Shown: positions 54,767 through 63,567, counted from the first letter of the stretch. The stretch is DNA of 64,000 nt from QHXN01 sp032162705 (GCA_032162705.1 JAVRON010000131.1:1-64000), one strand, 5' to 3'. Notes: generated from the sequence alone by a model not told the origin. Made by a program: numbers and translations.

Positions 54767-56155
54767 TTGGCTTCGACGCGCTTAAACATACGGACGCTGT
54801 TGCTCATCATCGCGGAGGCGCTCTTGATCTTCCTCGCGATGGTGACGGCGGCGTACCTGCGTCTGGGCTGGGTCGATGCCTACGTCGAGTTGAACGAGAA
54901 GTACGGCTTTCTCAAAGCGGCAATCGTCACGCTCTTCTGTCTGGCCGCCTTCTATCTCTACGACCTCTACGACTTCGTCGTCATGCACGACCGGCGCGAA
55001 CTCGTCCTGCGTCTCGTCCAGGCGCTCGGGATTGCGTGGATGGCGCTGGCGGTAACGATGTACCTCGTGCCGCAACTGGTCATCGGGCGCGGGGTCAGCT
55101 TAATCGCGCTCCCACTCGCGCTCCTGCTAATGGTCGGCTGGCGCGTCTGCGCGCACTGGCTGCTCGGCCATCCTGATGTAGGCGAGCGGATTCTCATCGT
55201 CGGTTCCGGCTCGTCGGCCATCGAGGTTGCGCGCGAGGTCTTGGAGCGCCGCGACGCCGGATACCGCATCGTCGGCTTCGTCGATAGCCGCCCCGAGCTG
55301 GTCGGCCAGAGCATCATCAACCCGCGCGTCATCGGCCTGACGACAGACCTCGCCGCCATCGTGCGGCGCGAAGGCATCAACCGCATCATCGTCGCGCTGG
55401 GCGAGCGACGCGGTCAGTTTCCTGTCCGCCAACTCCTCGACCTGAGCCTGTCGGGCGACGTGGCGATTGAGGAGTGCGCCAGCTTCTACGAGCGTCTGAC
55501 GGGGCGCGTCTCGCTGGACATGATGCGGCCTTCGTGGCTCATCTTCTCTTCACGCGCGCGGCAGGCACGGCTCTCGGCGGTCGTGCGGACACTGTTTCAC
55601 CGCGGGGCGGGGCTGACGGGCGCGTTGCTCTCGCTCCCCATCGCGCTCCTGACCGTCGTCCTCATCAAGCTCGACTCAGCGGGCCCGCTGCTCTACTCAC
55701 AGGAGCGTGTGGGGAAGAACGGACGCCCGTTCCGCGTCTACAAGTTCCGCTCGATGCGTACCGACGCAGAGAAGGACGGCCCCGTGTGGGCGAGCAAAGA
55801 AGGCGATGCGCGCGTGACGCGTGTCGGGCGCGTCATACGCAAGATTCGCGTGGACGAGATACCGCAGTTCTGGAACATTCTGCGTGGTGACATGAACTTC
55901 GTCGGCCCCCGGCCCGAGCGCCCGCACTTCGTCAAACAGTTGGCCGAGGAGATTCCTTTCTACGAGCAGCGCCATCTGATCCCGCCGGGTCTGACGGGCT
56001 GGGCGCAGATCAAGTACCCCTACGGCGCATCCATCGAGGACGCCCGCCAGAAGTTGCAGTACGATCTCTACTACATCAAGAACCAGAGCCTCGTGCTCGA
56101 CGCAGTGATTTTGTTCGAGACCGTCAAGACCATCCTCTTCGGTCGCGGGACTTGA
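54767..56155 (+). CDS. Polyprenyl-phosphate hexose-1-phosphate transferase (WbaP/EpsB type)
   Basis: The protein has 462 residues. Four N-terminal membrane segments and a CoA-binding-like Rossmann domain (ERILIVGSGSSAIEVAREVL) are followed by the catalytic bacterial sugar transferase domain: QERVGKNGRPFRVYKFRSMRTDAE, VDEIPQFWNILRGDMNFVGPRPERP and PPGLTGWAQIKYPYGASIEDARQKLQYDLYYIKNQS. The last pattern is typical of exosortase-associated sugar transferases (TIGR03013). It starts a repeat unit on undecaprenyl phosphate. It begins with TTG 54767, 7 bp after the kinase stop, with GAAGGAAG upstream. A second initiating enzyme, the WecA-like fusion, lies at 6680-8479. Confidence 0.9.
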   Translation: MASTRLNIRTLLLIIAEALLIFLAMVTAAYLRLGWVDAYVELNEKYGFLKAAIVTLFCLAAFYLYDLYDFVVMHDRRELVLRLVQALGIAWMALAVTMYLVPQLVIGRGVSLIALPLALLLMVGWRVCAHWLLGHPDVGERILIVGSGSSAIEVAREVLERRDAGYRIVGFVDSRPELVGQSIINPRVIGLTTDLAAIVRREGINRIIVALGERRGQFPVRQLLDLSLSGDVAIEECASFYERLTGRVSLDMMRPSWLIFSSRARQARLSAVVRTLFHRGAGLTGALLSLPIALLTVVLIKLDSAGPLLYSQERVGKNGRPFRVYKFRSMRTDAEKDGPVWASKEGDARVTRVGRVIRKIRVDEIPQFWNILRGDMNFVGPRPERPHFVKQLAEEIPFYEQRHLIPPGLTGWAQIKYPYGASIEDARQKLQYDLYYIKNQSLVLDAVILFETVKTILFGRGT

Positions 56156-56191
56156 GGATTGATTCGTTGGTTGAGAGTTATGCAAGTTGAG

Positions 56192-56283
56192 TTTCACCGC
56201 CGCAGGCGCTGAGGACACGGAGGGGGCGCAGAGTAATTCAACCCTCTGCGAGTCTCTGCGAACTCCGCGCCTCCGCGGTGAGT
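56192..56283. repeat. CACCGC-palindrome without outer ends
   Basis: The arms TTCACCGCCGCAGGCGCTGAG and GCGCCTCCGCGGTGAG pair imperfectly around a spacer. It shares its core with the MITE-like copies at 34 kb, 60 kb and 63 kb but lacks a clear CACTTGAG outer inverted repeat. Confidence 0.7.
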
Positions 56284-56350
56284 TAGTCCTTCGCTAAACG
56301 CAGGAGCGAAGTAAAACGGGCCACTGCTGTTTTCATGGAGGTTTGAAGTT

Positions 56351-57190
56351 ATGAAGTCGAATCCGAGAATCGCCGCCACATTGTCACTCGTGCTCTTAAT
56401 GCTTGCGCCGACCGCCGCGCTCGCGCAGAAGCAGAAGAAGAACGAGAAGCACCAGCAGCCCGCGCAGAAGGCCGCGCAGAAGCCGCAGGCCGACGAGCGC
56501 CTTGAGCCTGACGACAAGAGCGTGGTGCGCCCGGACGTGCCCGAGGACGTGCAGGCCAACCGCCGCGAGCGGATGAGTGAGGAGACGGACGCGGAGATTC
56601 CCTACTACAACAACTTCCTCACGACCTACCGGCTCGGGCCCGAGGACGTAATCTCGGTCTCGGTCTTCGGTCTCGACAAGTATTCCAAGACCGGCATCAC
56701 CGTCCCGCCCGATGGCCGCATTGATTACTACTTCGTCCGCGACGGCCTGCACGTCGCGGGCAAGACGACGCAGCAGGTGGCCGACGAGATCGCGCGCAAC
56801 CTCGATGAGTACATCAAAGAGCCGAAGGTCACGGTCTCTTTGGATAAGGCGATGTCCACACGCTACGGCGTCATCGGCGACGTGGCGAAGCCGGGCATCA
56901 TGATTATGTCGCATCGCTTGAGCGTCCTTGAGGCGCTTAACGAGGCGGGCGGCGTGCTCTCGACGGGCGACAAGAAGAAGGTTGTTGTCCTGCACTGGAA
57001 CGCCGACCGCATGGTGCAACAGATACCCGTCAACGTGTCCGCCATCGAGCGCGGGCAGGCTCCGGATAACTACTTCCTCAGCCCCGGCGACCAGATCGTC
57101 GTGCCCGGCAATCGCTTCAAGTCCGTCCAGAAAGTCCTGAGCCTGCTTCCAGTCCTCAGCTTCGCGCGCATCTTCACGGGCGGATTCTGA
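56351..57190 (+). CDS. Polysaccharide export protein (Wza type, Poly_export + SLBB)
   Basis: The protein has 279 residues. A signal peptide (LSLVLLMLAPTAALA, then QKQ) has no lipobox Cys, unlike E. coli Wza. After a polar linker comes the Poly_export domain (YRLGPEDVISVSVFGLDKYSKTGITVPPDGRIDYYFVRDGL) and an SLBB domain (VIGDVAKPGIMIMSHRLSVLEALNEAGG). It would form the outer-membrane part of the EPS channel. A C-terminal amphipathic stretch (VLSLLPVLSFARIF) may insert in the outer membrane. It is separated from the sugar transferase gene by a palindromic repeat. Confidence 0.92.
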   Translation: MKSNPRIAATLSLVLLMLAPTAALAQKQKKNEKHQQPAQKAAQKPQADERLEPDDKSVVRPDVPEDVQANRRERMSEETDAEIPYYNNFLTTYRLGPEDVISVSVFGLDKYSKTGITVPPDGRIDYYFVRDGLHVAGKTTQQVADEIARNLDEYIKEPKVTVSLDKAMSTRYGVIGDVAKPGIMIMSHRLSVLEALNEAGGVLSTGDKKKVVVLHWNADRMVQQIPVNVSAIERGQAPDNYFLSPGDQIVVPGNRFKSVQKVLSLLPVLSFARIFTGGF

Positions 57191-57200
57191 GAAGAAGAAG

Positions 57201-57382
57201 GTGAGCAGTAAGCAGTGAGCAGTAAGCAGTGAGCAGTAATGAAATGTGTCTATATTCAGATTAAGAAGATGAAGGCTTTCAAACCTGAAACCTCAAATCT
57301 GACTTTACGCGCGGCGGTTGTCCGGCCCACGTTGCTCTCCGCTTTCTTACTGCTCATTGCTCACTGCTCCTTGCTCACTGCT
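57201..57382. repeat. Heptamer inverted repeat (GTGAGCA/GTAAGCA and CACTGCT), right arm in coding sequence
   Basis: The left arm has six units (57201-57242, alternating GTGAGCA and GTAAGCA, ending GTAATGA). The right arm has five units (57348-57382: TACTGCT, CATTGCT, CACTGCT, CCTTGCT, CACTGCT). About 105 bp lie between them. The right arm falls in the signal-peptide region of the YCF48-like gene. Confidence 0.9.
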
Positions 57383-58360
57383 CAAGCCGCTTGGTCGAAG
57401 CAGAAGACGGGGACGTTCGCCTGGCTGCACGCGGTCTACTTCTTGGACGAGCGGAGGGGTTGGGCCGTGGGAGGGAAGGGCGCGCTGCTCTCGACCGCGG
57501 ACGGCGGTATGACCTGGGAGGTACGGCGGCGACCGACGGAAGACGCGCTCGAAGACATCTTCTTTACTGACGAGATGACGGGCTGGATCGTCTGCGAGCG
57601 CAGCATGTTCATGCCGATGGCGAAAGACGAGTCGGTCTCTTACCTTCTGAAGACACGGGACGGCGGCGGCAGTTGGTCGCGCGTCGAAGTGACGCGTGGC
57701 GCGGACGTTGACTTGAAGCTCGGACGCGTGCGCTTCGCAGACCGCGAGCGCGGCTGGGTCTTCGGCGAGATGGGCGCGCTCTTTGCCACCACCGACGGCG
57801 GCGGCAGTTGGACGCGGCAGAGTGTGCCGACGCGCCATCGCCTGCTCGGCGCATCGTTTCTCGATGCAAGTCGGGGCTGGCTTGTCGGCGCAGGCTCGAC
57901 GCTGCTCGAAACCACAGACGGTGGCGCGACGTGGCGCGAGGGCCGGGTCGAACTCGCCGCAGTGTCGCTTCCGCCCAACATGTCGCCGCCGCCCCGTGCT
58001 CCGACAGCGCAGACTCCGGGGTCTTCAATGCGGCTCAACGCCGTGTCGTTCGCAGACACGCGGCGCGGGTGGGCGGTCGGCGCGGGCGGCGCTGTGCTTG
58101 CGACCACGGACGGCGGGCGCACTTGGCGGGCACAGCAGTCGGGCACGGAGTCAGACCTCTTCGACGTGAAGTTCTTCGACGAGCGAGAGGGCTGGGCCGT
58201 GGGCGGCGACGGCACGGCGATTCATACCACGGACGGCGGCGCGACGTGGCGCGCGGAGCCGACGGGCACGCCGCACACGCTCGAATGCCTCTTCTTCAAG
58301 GGGCGCACGCGCGGCTGGGCGGTCGGCTTCGGCGGCACGGTCGTCACATTCAAGGGATGA
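57239..58360 (+). CDS. YCF48-like beta-propeller protein
   Basis: The protein has 373 residues. A signal peptide near residues 28-52 is followed by repeated blades with the Asp-box-like signature S/T-x-DGG-x-T/S-W (STADGGMTW, ATTDGGGSW, ETTDGGATW, ATTDGGRTW, HTTDGGATW), typical of the photosynthesis-assembly YCF48/Hcf136 family and related secreted propellers. In bacteria without photosystems such proteins are exported or cell-surface-bound, with mostly unknown roles. It is placed in the EPS export cluster. The hydrophobic core LLLIAHCSLLTAQ is encoded by heptamer repeats. ATG 57239 is at the end of the left repeat arm; ATG 57269 is an alternative start. Confidence 0.82.
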   Translation: MKCVYIQIKKMKAFKPETSNLTLRAAVVRPTLLSAFLLLIAHCSLLTAQAAWSKQKTGTFAWLHAVYFLDERRGWAVGGKGALLSTADGGMTWEVRRRPTEDALEDIFFTDEMTGWIVCERSMFMPMAKDESVSYLLKTRDGGGSWSRVEVTRGADVDLKLGRVRFADRERGWVFGEMGALFATTDGGGSWTRQSVPTRHRLLGASFLDASRGWLVGAGSTLLETTDGGATWREGRVELAAVSLPPNMSPPPRAPTAQTPGSSMRLNAVSFADTRRGWAVGAGGAVLATTDGGRTWRAQQSGTESDLFDVKFFDEREGWAVGGDGTAIHTTDGGATWRAEPTGTPHTLECLFFKGRTRGWAVGFGGTVVTFKG

Positions 58361-58402
58361 GGGCGGAGGGATTCGGAAGGGATGAGGGCGGAGGGATGAG
58401 GG
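58352..58402. repeat. 25-bp repeat linking stop and start codons
   Basis: A 25-bp unit starting AAGGGATGAGGGCGGAGGG occurs at 58352 and 58377 (the second followed by a short partial). The first copy holds the TGA stop of the propeller gene; the sequence after the second leads into the ATG at 58403. Confidence 0.85.
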
Positions 58403-60145
58403 ATGAATAAGTTTTTGAAACGGATGTCGGCGGTGGTTGTTCTTCTGGCTTGCGCTTCTGTTCCTTGCGCGTGGGCGCAGCAGGGCCCGGACGTGAAGAA
58501 CACTGAGTCCGTGCGCGAGCGGCGCGTGAGTCCGGCGGAAGCGCAGAAAGGCTCGTCGGAGTCAAAGCCCGAGTCGAAGCCGGAGCCTAAGCTCAAGGGC
58601 GAGTTGAATGCTAAGGGCGAACCGCAGGGCAGAGGGGAGTTGACGACGCCGGTCAAGTCGTCCGCTCAGGTCAAGTCGTCCGCTCAGACTCCGACGCATG
58701 ACGACGCCTCGATAAAGGATAAGGCGCTGCCGGTAGTGCCTGCGGGAGATGTCGAGGCGGCGACGCGCGTTGAGTCAGGCGCGAATGAGTCGGGCACGGA
58801 AATCGAAGCGTTGCGCGCACAGGCGGATTCGGCGTCGAACCCTGCGGAGCGCGGGCGCTTGCGTCAGGCTTTGGCCGAGCGTCTGGCGCAAACGGGTCGC
58901 CGCGCGGAGGCTGTCGAGCTTCTTCGCTCGATGCTCGTGGAAGAGAGATTCGACCCGCCCTTCTTCTACAACACGGGGAACGCACTGGCGCGGCTCGGCG
59001 CATCGGACGCGGCAGCCGACGCGTACCGCAAGGCCGTCGCGCAGCGGCACGGCAACTACGCGCGCGCGCAACACAACCTCGGTGTCGTGCTCACGCGTCT
59101 GGGTCGCTGGGAGGAGGCGCAGGAGGCGCTCACCACAGCGCTCAAACTTGAGAACTACACTTACGCGGAGGCGAGTTATAGTTTGGGTCGCCTGCATGCG
59201 CTGCGCGGCGAGACGGGCCTCGCCGTCGCCGAGTGGACGCGCACGCTCAGGCTCAAGCCTGACCACACGGACGCCGCCGTCGCCCTCGCACGCGCCCTCG
59301 CCGAAGGCGGCGATTTGGAGCAGGCGCTCGCCGTCCTTGACGCTTTTGGCAAGCGCGCCGGTCTGCGCGGTGCGACGTTGCCGCGCGAGGTCACGGTCGC
59401 GCGCGGCGAGATCGTTGCCGCCTCGAACCTGGCCGCATCGAGGCGCGAGCACGGTGACGGACTGGACGAGTCGGACTTTACGCTTACCTCGGTCGTGGAG
59501 AGGCGCGCGGGCGCTGAGCGCGTCACGTCGAAGTCTTCAACTGCTTCAACGTCGCTGCCCGATTCGACCGCTGTCTTGCGTGGGGCGCGTGTGCCGCATG
59601 GAACGCTCGCGCCTCCCGAAGTCGGCAAGCAGGCTTACACGCTCCTTCTCAGCGCGCGTGCCGCGCGAGCGGACGAACGCGGCGCGGAGGCCATCGCGCT
59701 CTACCGCCGCGCCATCGACGCCAACGGTGGATACCTCGCCGTCGCCAACATCGAACTCGGGCTTGCGCTCGTCTCGATGCGCCGCAACGAAGAGGCCGCT
59801 GCCAGCATGCTCGCCGTCGTGCGGAAGGACGGCGCGCGCTACCCTCTGGTCTTCTATCACCTGGGCCGGCTCTACGAACATTTGGGTCGGCTGGGCGAGG
59901 CCGGCGAGTCGTTTGCGCGCGCCGCCGAACTGATGGGCGAAGAGAGTCCGCAGTTCTTCGTAGACCTGAGCCGCGTGCGCGAGCGCGAGGGGCTGAGCGT
60001 CGATGCTCTGTCGGCCGCAGAGCAGTATGTCCGCGTGATGGGCCGTTCGGGTGACGTGCCCGAGTGGGCGCTCGCGCGCGTCGAAAGCCTTCGGAAGAAG
60101 GCGAGTCAGGACGCGGCGGCGCAACCCTCTCCAGCGAAACATTGA
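58403..60145 (+). CDS. Secreted TPR protein
   Basis: The protein has 580 residues. A signal peptide (MSAVVVLLACASVPCAWA, then QQG) is followed by about 100 residues of low-complexity linker with short in-frame repeats (ESKPESKPEPK; VKSSAQ twice, 18-bp unit). TPR repeats fill the rest, in two blocks (about 130-310 and 405-560), for example YFRKAV-like RKAVAQRHGNYARAQHNLGVVLTRLGRWEEAQEAL. No enzymatic domain is seen. As the last gene of the EPS/exosortase cluster it may scaffold export components in the periplasm. A hairpin terminator follows within 40 bp. Confidence 0.82.
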   Translation: MNKFLKRMSAVVVLLACASVPCAWAQQGPDVKNTESVRERRVSPAEAQKGSSESKPESKPEPKLKGELNAKGEPQGRGELTTPVKSSAQVKSSAQTPTHDDASIKDKALPVVPAGDVEAATRVESGANESGTEIEALRAQADSASNPAERGRLRQALAERLAQTGRRAEAVELLRSMLVEERFDPPFFYNTGNALARLGASDAAADAYRKAVAQRHGNYARAQHNLGVVLTRLGRWEEAQEALTTALKLENYTYAEASYSLGRLHALRGETGLAVAEWTRTLRLKPDHTDAAVALARALAEGGDLEQALAVLDAFGKRAGLRGATLPREVTVARGEIVAASNLAASRREHGDGLDESDFTLTSVVERRAGAERVTSKSSTASTSLPDSTAVLRGARVPHGTLAPPEVGKQAYTLLLSARAARADERGAEAIALYRRAIDANGGYLAVANIELGLALVSMRRNEEAAASMLAVVRKDGARYPLVFYHLGRLYEHLGRLGEAGESFARAAELMGEESPQFFVDLSRVREREGLSVDALSAAEQYVRVMGRSGDVPEWALARVESLRKKASQDAAAQPSPAKH

Positions 60146-60181
60146 GGCCGCCTTCCGCGGCGGCACTACATCGGCAAGAAG

Positions 60182-60226
60182 AAAAAAGGGCGCGGGGTGA
60201 TTAAGAACTCCGCGCCCTAATTGTTT
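60182..60226 (+). terminator. Intrinsic-type terminator after TPR gene
   Basis: Arms GGGCGCGGGG (60188-60197) and CTCCGCGCCC (60208-60217) enclose a 10-nt loop, with an A-run upstream and TAATTGTTT downstream. It is well placed to end the exosortase/EPS operon. Confidence 0.75.
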
Positions 60227-60227
60227 A

Positions 60228-60240
60228 GTTCGCCGAGTCC
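60228..60240. repeat. Flanking direct repeat, left (possible target duplication)
   Basis: GTTCGCCGAGTCC is repeated exactly at 60399-60411, on the other side of the palindromic element 60241-60398. Confidence 0.7.
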
Positions 60241-60398
60241 TATAGCAATTTTCACTTGAGTGTAGAGTAAGTGGTGATTCACCGCAGAGGCGCTGAGGAC
60301 GCGGAGGAGGCGCAGAGACTTGCACTTGCCTTCCTCCGCGTCCTCAGCGCCTCTGCGGTGAACTGTGCTTACATTACACTCAAGTGAAAAGTGATATG
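60241..60398. mobile_element. MITE-like palindromic element, copy 2
   Basis: This 158-bp element has terminal inverted repeats of about 24-30 bp (left TATAGCAATTTTCACTTGAG; right end reads as its reverse complement with a few changes) and an inner palindrome TTCACCGCAGAGGCGCTGAG. It is bounded by perfect 13-bp direct repeats. No transposase is encoded in the window. It looks like a non-autonomous mobile element. Confidence 0.75.
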
Positions 60399-60411
60399 GT
60401 TCGCCGAGTCC
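60399..60411. repeat. Flanking direct repeat, right (possible target duplication)
   Basis: Exact copy of GTTCGCCGAGTCC at 60228-60240. Confidence 0.7.
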
Positions 60412-60506
60412 GAAGTAAAGAGGAGCGCTGAATTGATGACAGCCTGCTTCTCTCCAATCTGCAATCCTCATCTCGCACGTCATCCGGCAATCCGGTAAAA
60501 ATCCCT

Positions 60507-60539
60507 ATCGCAACAAACTCACATGTGAATCGCAACAAA
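60507..60539. promoter_or_regulatory. Direct repeat, possible operator
   Basis: ATCGCAACAAA occurs at 60507-60517 and 60529-60539, 22 bp apart, about two helical turns. The palindrome CACATGTG lies between. It is upstream of the Asp-box gene and could be a regulator site. The rest of 60412-60779 shows nothing else clear. Confidence 0.4.
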
Positions 60540-60779
60540 TCCGACATCAGACACACGCGCACGCCTCGGCTCAAGCCTCCCCGTTTTGACCTTAAATTAC
60601 TGAAAACAGATGCCGGACTGTTCTTTTAAGTCCTGCGAGCGAGTCCGTCACGCCTCAAGAATTCCTCAAGGCGGCTTCCGTATCATTCAAACATCGCGAG
60701 GATCGAAGTGCCCGGCACCACGGAACCGACGCAGGGTGTCGAAACTGAAACCGCCAGACTTAAGAGGAGAAGGGAAGAA

Positions 60780-62723
60780 ATGAGATTCAAAAACGCCGAG
60801 GGCGCTGCCAAGTCCACGGGATTTAAAGGTGTGGGAACCGGAAATAAATTTTCAAACACAAAAGTTAACATCTCTCTAATCTTCTTCGCCTGTATGGCTC
60901 TGGCCGCCGTGCTGCTGACGGCGACTTTGCCTTTGACGACCGCATCGGCGGCGAGCGCCGCTTCAGGCTCGCTCGACCCGCGCGGCCTGTTGGGTCTGTC
61001 GAGAAGCTGGAACGGGACTCCGGGGACGAACGTCAACCCGCTGGCCGACGAGCCTTCGTGTCAGGAGGGCACGACCTGCGACACCTTCAAGCTGACTTTG
61101 ACGGGCACGCCCGCCGACTGGGCCGGTAAGGTCGCGCACGTCCGCATCACCTGGACGAGCGCAACGTTTGACTACGCGCTCTCAATTCACAAGGGGACGA
61201 ACGCAGGCCCCGTCGTCGCCAGTTCCGACAACCCCATCGACGGGCCGCGCAACTGGGAGGCCGCCGACATCGACCCGAGCGTGGCGGGCACGGGCGACTT
61301 CTCAATCCACGTCATCTACTTTACGACCTCGACGGCAGACCCCTACAAGGGAATCGCGAGCTTGGGGCCGAAGGTTGTAACGGCCGCTGCTCCGGCTCCG
61401 CCCGTCTCAAGCGAGCCTGCCGCGGGCTACAGCGTCTACACGCCGCCCACGGGCTTCCAGCAGTTCGACGCGGGCGAGCCTTCCATCGGCGTGAACTGGA
61501 AGACGGGCAGCGTCTTCTACCAGTCGAGCCTCCAGACGATGCGCGTCAAGTTCGACTCGTCCTCGCCCGCACGCGCCACCTGGGAGGACGTGAGCGCGCT
61601 GACGACTTCGCTCGTCAGCCTCGACCCGATTCTCTACACCGACAGCCAGACGGGTCGTGTCTTCTCTTCGCAACTCGCGGGCGTGACCAGCCTGACGGCC
61701 TACTCGGACGACGACGGGCAGACTTGGACGCCGAGCCAGGGCGCGGGCATCCCGGCCTCGGTTGACCACCAGACGCTCGGCGGCGGCCCCTTCGCCGCGC
61801 CGCTCACGCGCGACGGGAGCCTGCCCGTCTACACGCACGCGGTCTACTACTGTTCGCAGGATGTGGGCTACGACGCTTCGTGCGCGGTCTCGCTCGACGG
61901 CGGACAGACCTTCGGCCCCGCAGTTCGCATCTACACCGAACTCGACTGCGAGGCGGGTCTCCACGGTCACGTCAAGGTCGCGCCCGACGGGACGGCCTAC
62001 GTGCCGACGAAGGCTTGCGGCGGCCAGCAGGCGGCCATCGTCTCTGAGAACAACGGCCTGACGTGGAGCATACGCAAAGTGCCGGGCACGAGCGCGGGCG
62101 GCACAGACCCTTCGGTCGGCATCGGCGCTGACGGCACGGTCTACTTCGCATACTCGAACGGCGACGGCCACGCGCACAACGTCGTCTCGCACGACCACGG
62201 CAAGACCTGGACGAATGACCGAGACCTCGGCTACTACCAGAACATCGCAAGCAGCGTCTTCCCGTCGGCTGTTGCGGGCGACTCGAATCGCGCCTCTGTC
62301 TTCTTCCTCGGCTCGACCACGGCGGGCACGGGTTCGACGGGCGGCGACCCCGCAGGCTACACGGGTACATGGTATCCATACATCGCGACGACCTACGACG
62401 GCGGCAACAGTTGGACGACCGTCAACGTCACGCCCGCCGATCCCATCCAGCGCGGCCCGGTCTGTCTACAGGGAACACTCGGCTGCACGGGCAACACGCG
62501 CAACCTGCTCGACTTCAACGACCTGACCGTGGACAAGACGGGGCGCACGCTCGCGGGTCTCTCAGACGGCTGCGTCACGGCTGCGTGCAAGCAGGGCGTT
62601 GACCGCAACGGCGACGGCAAGCTCGACGGCAACGACAACGACGGCGGAGCCATTGCGACCATCATTCGCCAGTCGAGCGGCAAGGGCCTCTTCGCACAGT
62701 ACGACTCGCAGCTCGCGCCGTAA
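60780..62723 (+). CDS. Secreted sialidase-like Asp-box (BNR) protein
   Basis: The protein has 647 residues from ATG 60780 (AAGAGGAGAAGGGAAG upstream). A signal peptide (ALAAVLLTATLPLTTASA) is followed by a beta-sandwich-like domain of about 120 residues and a beta-propeller with at least five Asp-box motifs (YSDDDGQTW, SLDGGQTF, SENNGLTW, SHDHGKTW, TYDGGNSW). The C-terminus has an EF-hand/dockerin-like calcium loop (DRNGDGKLDGND). Asp-box propellers include sialidases and many exported proteins of unknown role. The catalytic Arg triad of sialidases could not be assigned, so enzymatic activity is unproven. Confidence 0.82.
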   Translation: MRFKNAEGAAKSTGFKGVGTGNKFSNTKVNISLIFFACMALAAVLLTATLPLTTASAASAASGSLDPRGLLGLSRSWNGTPGTNVNPLADEPSCQEGTTCDTFKLTLTGTPADWAGKVAHVRITWTSATFDYALSIHKGTNAGPVVASSDNPIDGPRNWEAADIDPSVAGTGDFSIHVIYFTTSTADPYKGIASLGPKVVTAAAPAPPVSSEPAAGYSVYTPPTGFQQFDAGEPSIGVNWKTGSVFYQSSLQTMRVKFDSSSPARATWEDVSALTTSLVSLDPILYTDSQTGRVFSSQLAGVTSLTAYSDDDGQTWTPSQGAGIPASVDHQTLGGGPFAAPLTRDGSLPVYTHAVYYCSQDVGYDASCAVSLDGGQTFGPAVRIYTELDCEAGLHGHVKVAPDGTAYVPTKACGGQQAAIVSENNGLTWSIRKVPGTSAGGTDPSVGIGADGTVYFAYSNGDGHAHNVVSHDHGKTWTNDRDLGYYQNIASSVFPSAVAGDSNRASVFFLGSTTAGTGSTGGDPAGYTGTWYPYIATTYDGGNSWTTVNVTPADPIQRGPVCLQGTLGCTGNTRNLLDFNDLTVDKTGRTLAGLSDGCVTAACKQGVDRNGDGKLDGNDNDGGAIATIIRQSSGKGLFAQYDSQLAP

Positions 62724-62871
62724 GCGGAGTGATGAAATCAACTGAACGGACGGGCGGCGCGGCAGAGACGAATTTTTGCCGCGCCGCCTTTTGCCTGTAC
62801 GCGGCCTGTGGCGTTAGCATGTGCGCGCACGACCCAACGTCAAGCGTTACCGTGAAAGACGGAGACATCCG

Positions 62872-63567
62872 ATGCGCCCGAAGCTTCTGGCCCTTCTGCT
62901 CAGTCCCTTGCTCATAACGACTCTCGCCTGCGGCCCGAAGAGCAATGGGACGAACACGCAGGCGGCGGAGACGCCCACCCCGCAGGCATCCTCGACACCG
63001 CCGCCGCAGAGCGCCACCTGCCGCCTGCTCTCCGGCGCGGACATTCAAGAGGTGCAGGGCGAAGCACCGCAGGACGCACAGGGGAGCGAACATCTGGCGG
63101 GCGGACTCTCCATGTCGCAGTGCTTCTTCCGTCTGCCGACCTTCAGCAAGTCAGTCAACCTCGAAGTCATACGCCCCGCGCCCGACTCTTCCGCCGCCGC
63201 CCTCAAGGATTTCTGGCGGCAGAGGTTCGCACGCGATTCAATCGAAGGGCGCGAGCACGAGCGGGAACGAAAAGAGGAGCGCGAGCGCGAACATGAACGC
63301 GAGCTGAAGCGCGAGAAGGAGACGGGGCAGACAAGAGAAGGCGGCCATCCGAAAGAACGCGAAGAGGGCGGGGAAGAGGAGTCGAAACCGCAGCGCGTCG
63401 CGGGACTCGGCGACGAGGCATACTGGTCTGGGAATCAGATTACGTCCGCGCTCTCCGTGCTCAGGAAGGACACGGTCATACGCATCAGCGTCGGCGGCCC
63501 GGAAGACGAGGTCGCGAAGATAAAGAAGGCAAAGGCGCTCGCACAGAAAGTCCTCAAAGGGCTTTAG
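62872..63567 (+). CDS. Lipoprotein of unknown function
   Basis: The protein has 231 residues from ATG 62872, chosen because GGAG lies about 10 bp upstream. Signal and lipobox LITTLAC give a lipoprotein. A Thr/Pro-rich linker leads to CRLLSGADIQEVQGE and CFFRLPTFSKSVNLEV, which resemble a small secreted alpha/beta domain. The middle is broken by about 50 residues of Glu/Arg/His-rich repeats (EHERERKEEREREHERE), after which the domain resumes (GDEAYWSGNQITSALSVLRKDTVIRISVGG). I do not recognise the family. Its stop codon lies at the left end of a MITE-like copy. Confidence 0.7.
   Translation: MRPKLLALLLSPLLITTLACGPKSNGTNTQAAETPTPQASSTPPPQSATCRLLSGADIQEVQGEAPQDAQGSEHLAGGLSMSQCFFRLPTFSKSVNLEVIRPAPDSSAAALKDFWRQRFARDSIEGREHERERKEEREREHERELKREKETGQTREGGHPKEREEGGEEESKPQRVAGLGDEAYWSGNQITSALSVLRKDTVIRISVGGPEDEVAKIKKAKALAQKVLKGL

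Noticed and set aside
60586..60614. TTGACC near 60586 as a promoter of the Asp-box gene
   Set aside because: At 17-bp spacing the -10 position reads GATGCC, which does not fit.
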